Source of the DNA: UBA1794 sp964439955
GTDB taxonomy: Bacteria > Bacteroidota > Bacteroidia > Bacteroidales > Bacteroidaceae
DNA: 17,819 bases
Assembly (NCBI GenBank): GCA_964439955.1
Contig: CAYTPX010000036.1
Coordinates: 1-17,819 of the forward strand
Reading direction: 5' to 3'
Part shown: positions 1 to 8,082 of the stretch, piece by piece
How the letters are laid out: every line of letters begins with the position of its first letter
Numbering within the stretch: the first letter of the stretch is position 1
Notes under the pieces: model-generated
Seen by the model: the letters and a program-made list of their open reading frames with translations, nothing else
Databases searched by the model: none
Told to the model about the DNA's origin: nothing
Translations under genes and position numbers: made by a program

Positions 1-35
1 ATCCCAAAAGTTTATGGGAATTTTTGGATTAGAGA

Positions 36-1298
36 TTAAAGTAGCATGACATAGAGTGCCCGTTTTCCGCTGCGGGGCGAGTCGAAACATACGTACTTTC
101 CCGAAGGAGAAACACGCGGATGAAGGTCGCATGCAATATGGCACTTGAAGTCTTTCGTCTGAAACCGCTTAGGCGAATATACACTGGCCAAAAGCGAAAC
201 CTCGAGATTCTCGACATTTGCTTTGTAGAGTTTCGCCATTCGGTATTTGTCGGGATAAGTATCGGTCACAAACTCCACGTCCGAAACAAAAGACTGATGT
301 CCGTCGGAATTCAACTTATCGCTCGCTATGATCCGATAGCTATTGACATCGGCCATATCATACAGCACATGACAACTATGTCCGTCGATAATGCAAGAAG
401 TAATCAACTGATTTTTCTTGTTCCACACATAATGCGACCCCGATTCCTGCGTAGGCAACGCAAATAACCGTCCCTCCTTGCGGTCGTACACCATTATCTT
501 TGTCAACCGTTTCATGTAATCTCCTTTCATGGGAATCCTACGGTAGAGAAACGAAATGTAGCGGCCATCGTAGGAAAACTCCGAATGTGTCACAAAATGC
601 AAATAGCCACTCCGGCAATTGGAATCAACCGTTTGAGCCAATTCGGACAAAGACACCAATAATTCCCGTTCACCTGTTTTCAGATTAACCAAAAACAAAC
701 CCGATGCCGAAGGGTATTCCTCATCAGTCAATCCTCCGTCCGGATAAGGATAGCCATATCCCGGCATGCAACGCTCCAAACGTTCATAACTGAACGAAGT
801 GGCCAAACAGGCATTGGCATCCACATGTATCGCATCAATGGGGAAACCAATCACCCGCTCTGACAAGGTAGCTATTTCCATAATCTTGGAAACAGGCTTA
901 CCATCCATTGCGGTATTGTATATAATATGTGTGGAGTCCAGCCACTGCAGGCGGCATCCTTTATGATAGTTCCAAGCATACGAGAATCCCAACGGATGCC
1001 ACTCGCTCATCACACCGTCCCGGAAATCAAAATAACCAACCTCCAAGCCTTCGCCGGGCTTCGGCATCCGCAAGTCAAACGAGTTATGGCAAGCCAAAAG
1101 TTTGGTTTCATCCCAAGAGAAAGGGCTCACGTCGTGGAAACCGAAGAAATAGTCTTCCCGAGAATTCCACTCCCCCGCAAAATACTCTTTCCTGCGCGGC
1201 AACAAATCGAATACCCCCTGATACGCATTCCTCACCGCCTGCTTCAAGGCCGGATTCTTCCGTACCAAATTGTAGACAAATGATTCAAGGCTGTTCAT
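36..1298 (-). CDS. Cytoplasmic beta-propeller-like protein of polysaccharide locus
   Basis: A 420-residue protein with no signal peptide or membrane segment. Repeated short motifs of the TolB/WD40-like type are visible: HDVSPFSWDETKLL near residues 55-68, HSEFSYDGRYISF at 238-250 and HPRVSPSGKYVCFDS at 393-407. This spacing of 'S-D/G-G-(x)-(F/Y)' blades suggests a six- or seven-bladed propeller related in layout to oligogalacturonate-lyase-like (PL22) proteins. That relationship is inferred from motif rhythm only. Several histidines fall in or beside the blade motifs (H234, H238, H289, H334, H387, H393), which could form a metal or substrate site. The start is the ATG at 1298; its first 14 bases overlap the end of the upstream CapK-like gene, so translation is probably coupled. 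It is the last complete gene of the operon in view. Function unknown; a role in modifying the polysaccharide or its activated precursor is inferred from position. Confidence 0.75.
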   Translation of the reverse strand: MNSLESFVYNLVRKNPALKQAVRNAYQGVFDLLPRRKEYFAGEWNSREDYFFGFHDVSPFSWDETKLLACHNSFDLRMPKPGEGLEVGYFDFRDGVMSEWHPLGFSYAWNYHKGCRLQWLDSTHIIYNTAMDGKPVSKIMEIATLSERVIGFPIDAIHVDANACLATSFSYERLERCMPGYGYPYPDGGLTDEEYPSASGLFLVNLKTGERELLVSLSELAQTVDSNCRSGYLHFVTHSEFSYDGRYISFLYRRIPMKGDYMKRLTKIMVYDRKEGRLFALPTQESGSHYVWNKKNQLITSCIIDGHSCHVLYDMADVNSYRIIASDKLNSDGHQSFVSDVEFVTDTYPDKYRMAKLYKANVENLEVSLLASVYSPKRFQTKDFKCHIACDLHPRVSPSGKYVCFDSPRSGKRALYVMLL

Positions 1299-2697
1299 CG
1301 CTCTTCTGTTGTTTGTTTAATTCCGAAACTACCGCTTTAAACTTGCCCGCCTTCGTGCGAGGAATCTCATCCACGTATTCGAATTTTACTTCTATTGTCG
1401 GGCTAATCCACTGGGCAACATTGGTAAGTAAAGCCTTTTCGGTATTTGCAAGATAAGAACCTCTTCGGACAATACGGATTACTATTTCGCCCAATTTTCG
1501 TTGTACTACTTGAGCTTCCTTTATCCCATTAGCATTAGTAAATATTGAAGCGAAACGTTGAATATGAACACCCTCCGGTGTTATTATATAATCCTCCACA
1601 CGACCCAATATATCCTTAATAACCTGTGAATTCAATCCACAAGCACATTTCTCCTCCGCAAACATAGCCGTATCCCCATTTTGATAACGAATAAAAGGCA
1701 TTCCATAATTCATAAAACCAGTAGCCAATATATTTCCTTGCATGCCACCCTTCACCTGTTGTGGGTTTTCCAACTCCATGTGGCCAAACTCAATATCCTC
1801 ATGATACGTCCCGCATTTACAGTGTGTGGCAATGGCCGCCTGTTCTGAGAAGCTATACAGCTCATGAATCTGCACCCCTTGGAACACGCGTTGCAGGGTC
1901 TCCACTTGGTTCGGATAAATCTTCTCTGCCCCCGTAAAGATATGTTTGGGAGGATCCTGCAAAGCCAAACCCGCCTCCTCAAGTTCACTTGCCAAGGCCG
2001 TCATGATGGAAGGATAACCGATAAAGTACTCTATATTTTTTTGGTTTAAGAACTTTGCTATCATCATGATCTTGTCTGCTGAAATCTGTTGCGCATTCAA
2101 GAAATAACGATGCAACACCCTGTCATATCGCCAATAAGGAGGGCGACGGGTTGTAACAGGGACAACAGGACGCCCTGTGGAATTCAAACAAGTCTTCCCA
2201 AAGTCAAAGCCAAAACGGTTCTTATATCGTTGGTCAACTGCCCAATAATAAGGCACACTGTATTTAGTCAAAAAGAAATTAAGCGGCTTACCCGTAGAAC
2301 CACTCGTATGGAACGGCACTAAATCCCCTTTCCGGATATTATCCGCAACCATCCCCTCTCCGAAAGCACGCACCTCCTCTTTCGTCAGAATCGGGAACTT
2401 CTGCAAATCCTCCAAGCCCTTAAAATCCTGAGGCGACAAACCGGCATCCGAATACTTCTTCCGATAAAAGGGGCAATGATTATAGGCATGCTCAATAATC
2501 TTATAAAGATGTTTCTCCTTATAAGCCCGTATTTGCTCACAACTCCACCCTTGTGTTGAATCCAAGAAGTCCAGAATTCGGAAGAACTCATCATTAAAAC
2601 GCTGTTTCTTCAATTTATATCCATGCAAAGAAACAGCCACATTCTGCAACCAATAAGGCAAAGAGGAATAGAGGGATATTGCATTCATATTCGTCAC
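1285..2697 (-). CDS. CapK/PaaK-like adenylate-forming enzyme of polysaccharide locus
   Basis: A 470-residue member of the phenylacetate-CoA-ligase-like branch of the ANL superfamily, which activates a carboxylic acid as an acyl-adenylate. The ATP P-loop HTSGSTGKPL lies at residues 130-139, the adenine-site segment YSFSEQ at 281-286, RYQNGD at 337-342 and the C-terminal catalytic-lysine region KAGKFK at 449-454. Cysteine pairs C293/C295 with H299 and C351/C353 resemble the metal-binding knuckle seen in PaaK-like proteins. CapK-type relatives are common in capsule loci, but their acid substrate and acceptor are generally unknown. The GTG at 2697 overlaps the TGA of the upstream acyltransferase; an ATG nine bases further in (2688) is an equally plausible start. 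It probably supplies an activated acyl or similar group for decorating the polysaccharide, given the adjacent acyltransferase; this is inference. Confidence 0.85.
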   Translation of the reverse strand: MTNMNAISLYSSLPYWLQNVAVSLHGYKLKKQRFNDEFFRILDFLDSTQGWSCEQIRAYKEKHLYKIIEHAYNHCPFYRKKYSDAGLSPQDFKGLEDLQKFPILTKEEVRAFGEGMVADNIRKGDLVPFHTSGSTGKPLNFFLTKYSVPYYWAVDQRYKNRFGFDFGKTCLNSTGRPVVPVTTRRPPYWRYDRVLHRYFLNAQQISADKIMMIAKFLNQKNIEYFIGYPSIMTALASELEEAGLALQDPPKHIFTGAEKIYPNQVETLQRVFQGVQIHELYSFSEQAAIATHCKCGTYHEDIEFGHMELENPQQVKGGMQGNILATGFMNYGMPFIRYQNGDTAMFAEEKCACGLNSQVIKDILGRVEDYIITPEGVHIQRFASIFTNANGIKEAQVVQRKLGEIVIRIVRRGSYLANTEKALLTNVAQWISPTIEVKFEYVDEIPRTKAGKFKAVVSELNKQQKSDEQP

Positions 2698-3662
2698 TTC
2701 TTTTTATAAAATAAATCAGTAACAATAGGACAATATTGATTGATAAAATAAGTAATAGGGAATACCGTTATTACACTTATGGAAGCAACTAATATAGAGA
2801 CTATATATGAAGGATCAGGGAAGATATATTTAAATATTATTCCCCAAATAGCCGGAACACCACCAGATAGAAAATAAAAGATTATTGAGTTTTTTCCTAT
2901 ATAATTCAACCATCCGATTTTAGGAATATGATGGCATAAACTAATTAGAGAAAGAATCCCTAAAATAGAGACAACCAAAGCATATAGGGAAGAAACTACA
3001 TCAATCTTCATTGTCCATAACATTATAATCAAATACCCCCCCCCCCCTGAAATTAAACATATTTTTGCAGAAAGAAGAAAAGAAAACCGTTGCTCATATT
3101 TTCTAAAAATTCCACCTAATAACATATAAAGTATAGCCCGGAAAGCCTCTTTATAATGCCAAGGATAAGCAGGGAATCCTTTCATCTCTAAATATTCAGC
3201 CGTAAAATATAAAATCAATCCGACAATAAAGTACGCACTCCAGAAATCGGATTTGCAGCATTTATAACCTATCCAAACAAACAGCATTAACAGAAACTGG
3301 GCTACAACTAAAGCTGCAACAAACCATGAGGCAGTACCTCCTAACAAATCCCATAGATAACTAGAAAAATCTATGTCGCGACTCCTATATACCATCTTAG
3401 GAATCCAAATCAAAGTACAAAAAATAAAATATGGCCATAGAAGTTTTGAAAAGATTGCTCGCGTTCGATGTCTGTAATTAACTTCCTCCCCCTTAAAAAA
3501 CAAATACCCAGAGACAAAAAAGAAAGAAGTTAAAAAGAAAGGCTTAAAGAAATAACTATAAGGAAATGAATCAATCCCATAACGGGATTCTGAATGCAGA
3601 ATAAAAACACATACCATGCAAATTGCACGTACCGTGTTAATCCAAGTAAGTTCCTTACTCAT
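2694..3662 (-). CDS. Acyltransferase-3-type membrane O-acyltransferase (possible phase-variable gene)
   Basis: About 322 residues, strongly hydrophobic, with roughly ten predicted membrane segments. The N-terminus (WINTVRAICMVCVFILHSES) has the Arg and His pattern typical of the OafA/YrhL/WcjD acyltransferase-3 family. These proteins transfer acyl groups (often acetyl) to surface polysaccharides in the inner membrane. The start chosen is the ATG at 3662; a TTG six bases upstream (3668) is also open. A run of twelve G on the coding strand (plus-strand C at 3036-3047) encodes Gly206-Gly209 between membrane segments. With 13 G the frame ends at a TGA about 11 codons later; with 11 G it ends at a TGA two codons after the tract. 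The gene overlaps the start of the CapK-like gene and lies in the AT-rich core of the operon. Confidence 0.82.
   Translation of the reverse strand: MSKELTWINTVRAICMVCVFILHSESRYGIDSFPYSYFFKPFFLTSFFFVSGYLFFKGEEVNYRHRTRAIFSKLLWPYFIFCTLIWIPKMVYRSRDIDFSSYLWDLLGGTASWFVAALVVAQFLLMLFVWIGYKCCKSDFWSAYFIVGLILYFTAEYLEMKGFPAYPWHYKEAFRAILYMLLGGIFRKYEQRFSFLLSAKICLISGGGGYLIIMLWTMKIDVVSSLYALVVSILGILSLISLCHHIPKIGWLNYIGKNSIIFYFLSGGVPAIWGIIFKYIFPDPSYIVSILVASISVITVFPITYFINQYCPIVTDLFYKKK
3036..3047 (-). repeat. Homopolymeric G12 tract inside acyltransferase gene
   Basis: Twelve consecutive C on the plus strand, G on the coding strand, exactly fill four glycine codons, so the gene is in frame as sequenced. The tract stands out because the surrounding gene is AT-rich. 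Loss or gain of one base gives an early stop in both directions. Tracts of this length are prone to slipped-strand mispairing in bacteria such as Campylobacter; whether that happens here is untested. A sequencing miscount of the run is possible, though the intact frame argues for the given length. Confidence 0.95.
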
Positions 3663-3695
3663 CGACAATATTCTTCCTAATAAATAATGTACCTA

Positions 3696-4448
3696 TCATG
3701 ACCATAAACAACCAAGTTTATGACTACTAAACCGTTTAAGTAGTTGTAGCACAGCTTTTAATCGATACCATATCCGATACCAATACTCGTTACTGCTCTT
3801 TCCTTTCTCTGATGTAACATTCTTATCATATCGACGATATAATATTAAACTCTGATTAAAAAAATATATCGGCCTACACATTGCAAAAGCAACCAAACCA
3901 ATCCATGCATCATGCATCATGCAATCCTTAGGAAAGGGTAAGGCCTTTTCTAATACTTCACGTCGAAAAGCACAACAACATCCACGAAATGGAAATCTCC
4001 ACATTCGACTAATTTTTAAAGGATTATAATTATATTCCTTTTCTATCACCACATTTCCTTTAGCATCAATCACTGCATTATTACTCCTCACAAACTTAAA
4101 TTTATACAGCAATGACAGCATGACCGCAACTTTATTAGACATCCAAATATCATCTTGATCTGATAAAAAGATATAATCCCCTCTTGCATGGAGAAGCGCA
4201 TTTTCGAAATTAGCAGTCACCTTATAATGCAATTGACTATAATGATATATTTTCTTTTCCCTATTTGTATAATGTAAAAGACGAATACGATGATCTGCAA
4301 ACGATTCTATTATTGAAATAGTTGAATCTGTAGAACCATCATCTGAAATGATAAGTTCATCATTTTCCTCCAGCTGAGACAATATAGATTCTATTTGCTG
4401 ACGTATATAAAGTTCCCCATTATGAGAAGCCATACAAACTGAAACCAT
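3696..4448 (-). CDS. Family 2 glycosyltransferase (short, rhamnosyltransferase-like)
   Basis: A 250-residue GT-A fold glycosyltransferase that would add one sugar to the lipid-linked repeat unit on the cytoplasmic face of the inner membrane. The nucleotide-binding DDGSTD lies at residues 36-41, the DxD-type metal site SDQDD at 96-100, and a later MHDAWIG motif is in the acceptor/catalytic half. The opening VSVCMASHNGELYI and the SDQDDIW motif resemble rhamnosyltransferase-type GT2 enzymes, but the sugar cannot be stated. It is shorter than the common 280-320 residues, ending soon after the last amphipathic segment, so the C-terminus may be trimmed. The ATG at 4448 follows the stop of the other glycosyltransferase by three bases, and 27-33 bases separate it from the acyltransferase downstream. 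Confidence 0.88.
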   Translation of the reverse strand: MVSVCMASHNGELYIRQQIESILSQLEENDELIISDDGSTDSTISIIESFADHRIRLLHYTNREKKIYHYSQLHYKVTANFENALLHARGDYIFLSDQDDIWMSNKVAVMLSLLYKFKFVRSNNAVIDAKGNVVIEKEYNYNPLKISRMWRFPFRGCCCAFRREVLEKALPFPKDCMMHDAWIGLVAFAMCRPIYFFNQSLILYRRYDKNVTSEKGKSSNEYWYRIWYRLKAVLQLLKRFSSHKLGCLWS

Positions 4449-4451
4449 AAT

Positions 4452-5489
4452 TCAACTATGCTTATCGTAATATCGTACCACAGAAATTTTGCGAGCAATT
4501 ATATACAAAAAATAATAATAAATCAGCGAAGGAAAAGATAAATACTTTGCCCAATGATAATTAAACAAGAAAGAAAAAAAAGAAAACAACCGACATTGTA
4601 TCATTATAAGGAATGTAAATCCAAAATTCTTCCGTAGTATTTTCTTCAACTCTTCGATATAGCATGTATCCATTCCTCTACGAGACATTAGAACAAAAAA
4701 AGTGATTGCTCGTTTCTTTAACACTTTATCGTATTTACTCCCATGTTTTGCGCGAACTAGGCATATCATTTTTTCATACAAATACAGATGAGAACAAAAA
4801 TGCCTTTCATCTTTCATTTTTTTGCTAATAGAATCACTATTCGTTTGTCGATAAAAATAATCCGCCTGGATACACGGAGATTTCGCATACCTATAATGTG
4901 CTCCCGCCAATATATTCTGGATATTAAAATCTGAATCCTGCCATGAAAGAACCTGCTCATCCCAACGGATTTTCCATTGCCTCAAATATTCCAACCGATA
5001 TATATTGTTCCATACGACAAACGGTAACCGAGGAAGTAAAAACCAAAAAAGATCATCGTAAAAATAGGGCTCAACACCTGTAAACAGTTTACCATTATTG
5101 TAATCAGAACCACGAAAAATCTTAGAAGGGAAAATAGCGAAATCCAACTCCTCGTACTTATCCATATATGCCACTCTTTGAGCCAAAGAAAATGGAGCAA
5201 CATAATCATCAGAATCAAAAAATATGATATACTTCCCTTTTGCCATATCCATTCCTATATTACGGCAAGTTTGCGCCCCTTTCGGCAAACGATTCCGAGA
5301 AATTACATGAATTCGACGATCTGTTTTCGAAAACTGCAACAATAATTGCATCGTTTGTTCTTCCGAACCATCATCCACCAAAAGCAACTCCCAATCTTGA
5401 TATTCCTGACTAACAATGCTATCAAGCATTATCCTCACATATTCCGTATTATTATATACCGGTATTACAATAGAGACCATATTCGACAT
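4452..5489 (-). CDS. Family 2 glycosyltransferase
   Basis: A 345-residue GT2 enzyme with a full GT-A domain: SIVIPVYNN at residues 6-14, VDDGS at 38-42, the metal-binding FDSDD at 91-95 and a WQDSDFN motif later in the catalytic half. The last 40 or so residues are aromatic and hydrophobic with basic residues, probably a membrane-associating tail. It would transfer a sugar from a nucleotide donor to the growing undecaprenyl-linked repeat unit; donor and linkage cannot be read from sequence. The ATG at 5489 is used here; a second ATG nine bases on (5480) is also compatible with the family. It lies ten bases after the polymerase gene and three bases before the next glycosyltransferase, in an AT-rich stretch. 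Confidence 0.9.
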   Translation of the reverse strand: MSNMVSIVIPVYNNTEYVRIMLDSIVSQEYQDWELLLVDDGSEEQTMQLLLQFSKTDRRIHVISRNRLPKGAQTCRNIGMDMAKGKYIIFFDSDDYVAPFSLAQRVAYMDKYEELDFAIFPSKIFRGSDYNNGKLFTGVEPYFYDDLFWFLLPRLPFVVWNNIYRLEYLRQWKIRWDEQVLSWQDSDFNIQNILAGAHYRYAKSPCIQADYFYRQTNSDSISKKMKDERHFCSHLYLYEKMICLVRAKHGSKYDKVLKKRAITFFVLMSRRGMDTCYIEELKKILRKNFGFTFLIMIQCRLFSFFSFLFNYHWAKYLSFPSLIYYYFLYIIARKISVVRYYDKHS

Positions 5490-5498
5490 AACAAATGA

Positions 5499-6683
5499 TC
5501 AGTTCTTTCTACGATAATAAAACAAAGGAACAGCACACAAATATACCCAAGATTCTACTTCCCATAACCAATAAGGACGTTGGATAAAAGATATGACATA
5601 AAGAAAGAACAACCCTAAACCTAACCGAGACGGGAAAACAAAAACAGCAGAAAGAAAACAAAGGAATATTATAAGCATTCCAATAATTCCATACATTAAT
5701 ACGTAATTTTTATAAGAACTATTTGCGGTATTATTAAAGTGATCTTTCATAAAACTTGTTCCTTTTCCGACAAGATATTCAGACCCACTTAGCTGTTCAT
5801 ATGTCCGACGGAAATCATATGTATTTCTATTATTCCCTTTTACCCCTTTCTCACTGTCATAAGCCAAACGATTTATTATCAAAGTTTGAATCACTTCATT
5901 TTTACTTTTATACATATAGAGCCACCCCATTCCAGCAAATAAACAAATTATCAGTAATATACGACATATACGATTCAAGGAAACTCCCGACATTAAATTA
6001 TAAAGAAGCCAACCTGCAAAAAGTAAAATATATGCAGCTAATGATAAACTAAAAACAAGAGATAAAAGAAAAATAATATTTTGAGCTTTTTTTAAAACAT
6101 ACCCATTGATATATAAAAAGAAAGCACAATACATTCCTAAATGCCCTGGCTCTGTAAATACACTACGGAAACGCAAAAATTCTCCAAGCCTATATTCTGT
6201 AATAAAAAAGTAATAATTTAGGAATGGTGGATACCAAGTATTACTTGGATGATTTATTTTAACTGCTGGAAAAGAATAACCACATAACCAAATAAGATAT
6301 GCCACAAGAGAAATTGCAAGAATCAAAGAAAAGACATTAATCGTTATAGTTTTCAGCCGATAACATTCCTCTGTTCTCATAGTCAAGATACAAAAAAAAG
6401 GCAAACAATACTTAACCAATACGATTGCCAAATTTTGCAGATGTTCCGCGTGATAAATTCCAATCCAAACATAAAAGGCAAAAAGCGAGAAAGCAAAAGC
6501 GACAAAACGAGATGAAATTTTCCTTTCCAACATCACGCGAAAACAGAGGAAAAGAATTATCGCAACGTAACCTACTACCGCTTTTCCCCATAAAAACCAA
6601 GGTCCAGCAGACTGAAGAATAACGATAAAAGCTAATATAATACTCGCCTGCGACAAGAATTCTTTATGAGACCTTATTTCCAT
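5499..6683 (-). CDS. wzy: O-antigen/capsule polymerase (Wzy-like)
   Basis: A 394-residue polytopic membrane protein with about ten to twelve hydrophobic segments and a larger hydrophilic loop between roughly residues 270 and 330. Wzy proteins are poorly conserved in sequence. The support is topology, size, position next to a flippase, and the motif SVFTEPGHLGMY after a periplasmic loop, which recurs in O-antigen ligase/polymerase-type proteins. It would join lipid-linked repeat units on the periplasmic side of the inner membrane. The ATG at 6683 lies inside the end of the flippase gene (20-base overlap), indicating translational coupling. The region is AT-rich, like the glycosyltransferases downstream. 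Confidence 0.82.
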   Translation of the reverse strand: MEIRSHKEFLSQASIILAFIVILQSAGPWFLWGKAVVGYVAIILFLCFRVMLERKISSRFVAFAFSLFAFYVWIGIYHAEHLQNLAIVLVKYCLPFFCILTMRTEECYRLKTITINVFSLILAISLVAYLIWLCGYSFPAVKINHPSNTWYPPFLNYYFFITEYRLGEFLRFRSVFTEPGHLGMYCAFFLYINGYVLKKAQNIIFLLSLVFSLSLAAYILLFAGWLLYNLMSGVSLNRICRILLIICLFAGMGWLYMYKSKNEVIQTLIINRLAYDSEKGVKGNNRNTYDFRRTYEQLSGSEYLVGKGTSFMKDHFNNTANSSYKNYVLMYGIIGMLIIFLCFLSAVFVFPSRLGLGLFFLYVISFIQRPYWLWEVESWVYLCAVPLFYYRRKN

Positions 6684-7947
6684 TCGCTTTTAAAAACAAA
6701 AAACTAATTAACTTCAACCGACTATTCCAATACACCAACTGCCCACAACAAACTATCTCCACCATTATAGACAAGGCGGAAATCGTATAGACATTTATTA
6801 TTCCGAAAAGATATAAGACTGCAAGACCTACGAAATAGGAAATGCAATTTTGCACCATTACGCGCATATAGACTTTGGAATAACCGAAAGGAACCAAACG
6901 GTTGCCGCCCATAAACAGATTGAGCGAAGAGAAGATAACCGAGATTCCCAAGATCCGCATAACGTCGGTCGCCATCTGAAGTTCCAGTCCCGTGAAGACT
7001 TTTACAATCCATGGGCTCAAGCAGAACAATATAAGGTAAACTACCGTCACTATCACCCCTATCCCCTTCATCAGACGATTCAGGAATCGGATGTTCCGTT
7101 CGCGTGAGATACGCGGGAAAGTCACTTGCGAAACCATTGAAACGGGTATCTTGATCAATCGGACAATCTTCTCGCCCAAGTCGTATATCGTAACCTCGCT
7201 CATCCCGAGGAACGCACCGACCACCAATTTGTTCACATTCGCATAGAGCTGGACAGAAAGCGTGGACACGAACAAAGGCAGGCTGGCGGAAAAGCCAGCC
7301 CCTATTTCCGACCTTTTAGGCAAGCGAAAAGAGATGTGTTCTTTCCGCTTCACGATATAGAGAGCCATCATTCCTCCCACCAAAGAACCTATCCCATTCA
7401 GCAACGGAACATAAAGATAATCTTCCGGACGATGGACTACCGCAAATATGGCTACAACGAAAAGCAAACGGGCAGAAACATTGACCAATGTTATATACTT
7501 CATCTTCTCGATTCCCTGAAAGAACCAAATCGGAAGAAGCAACTCATTTATTGTCAGCAAATAAGAAAGTGCATAGACCCAATAATGCTTCTGAAAGAAC
7601 GGGACTGTGGAAATCACCGCAAAGTAGACCACGGCACAAAGCAACCACAGGAGAAACTTGCAGAAATAGGTGGTGGAAACAATACGCGACAGCTCGTATG
7701 AATTGTCCCGATGGACGGCCACTTCGCGGGAAGAGGACATATTGAACCCGAAATTGATGAGCAACGACACATAAGTCATCAAAGTCTGCCCATACAATAC
7801 TACCCCATACAATTCCAAGCCAACCACCCGGACAAGATAAGGATAGGTCAAGAGCGGGAAAGCTATAATGAAGATTTGCAAGACACTCAAATACGAGAAG
7901 TTTGCAAATAGGGTCTTATTGTTCCGGAGTTTACCGCGTATATCCAC
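6664..7947 (-). CDS. wzx: Polysaccharide repeat-unit flippase (Wzx-like, MOP superfamily)
   Basis: A 427-residue protein with about twelve membrane segments. The N-terminus (NFSYLSVLQIFIIAFPLLTY then LVRVVGLELYGVVLYGQ) is characteristic of RfbX/Wzx flippases, which move undecaprenyl-linked repeat units to the periplasmic face of the inner membrane. The only reasonable start is the GTG at 7947; no ATG occurs in the first 40 codons. It is the first biosynthetic gene after upxY, separated from it by 135 bases, and overlaps wzy by 20 bases. The 5' two-thirds of the gene is clearly richer in G+C than its 3' end and the genes downstream, so a composition boundary appears to lie inside it at about 6.85 kb. 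Confidence 0.9.
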   Translation of the reverse strand: MDIRGKLRNNKTLFANFSYLSVLQIFIIAFPLLTYPYLVRVVGLELYGVVLYGQTLMTYVSLLINFGFNMSSSREVAVHRDNSYELSRIVSTTYFCKFLLWLLCAVVYFAVISTVPFFQKHYWVYALSYLLTINELLLPIWFFQGIEKMKYITLVNVSARLLFVVAIFAVVHRPEDYLYVPLLNGIGSLVGGMMALYIVKRKEHISFRLPKRSEIGAGFSASLPLFVSTLSVQLYANVNKLVVGAFLGMSEVTIYDLGEKIVRLIKIPVSMVSQVTFPRISRERNIRFLNRLMKGIGVIVTVVYLILFCLSPWIVKVFTGLELQMATDVMRILGISVIFSSLNLFMGGNRLVPFGYSKVYMRVMVQNCISYFVGLAVLYLFGIINVYTISALSIMVEIVCCGQLVYWNSRLKLISFLFLKANGNKVS

Positions 7948-7972
7948 TTACTTGTATAGGTTTAGGCTTTTG

Positions 7973-7992
7973 GACGAAAAGAAATTTTCGTC
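7973..7992 (-). repeat. Perfect 8-bp stem-loop between upxY and wzx
   Basis: GACGAAAA, four bases, then TTTTCGTC form a perfect 8-bp inverted repeat in the 135-base gap upstream of wzx. No U-run follows on the minus-strand transcript, so it is not a standard intrinsic terminator. It could be a pause or processing site in the message. No consensus promoter box was found in this gap, so wzx is probably transcribed from the upxY promoter. Confidence 0.5.
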
Positions 7993-8082
7993 TATTATGG
8001 GAAAAGAAAATCAATCCCCGCTTCTGTTTTTAAAATCTCCGTTTTTCCGAGCTCAGGATGCAACGGGTGCGGCATCCGCCCG

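Noticed and set aside
1..35. Short CCCA/TGGG inverted repeat at the left edge as a terminator of the operon
   Set aside because: The stem is only 4 bp and has no U-run; too little sequence to judge whether the operon ends here.
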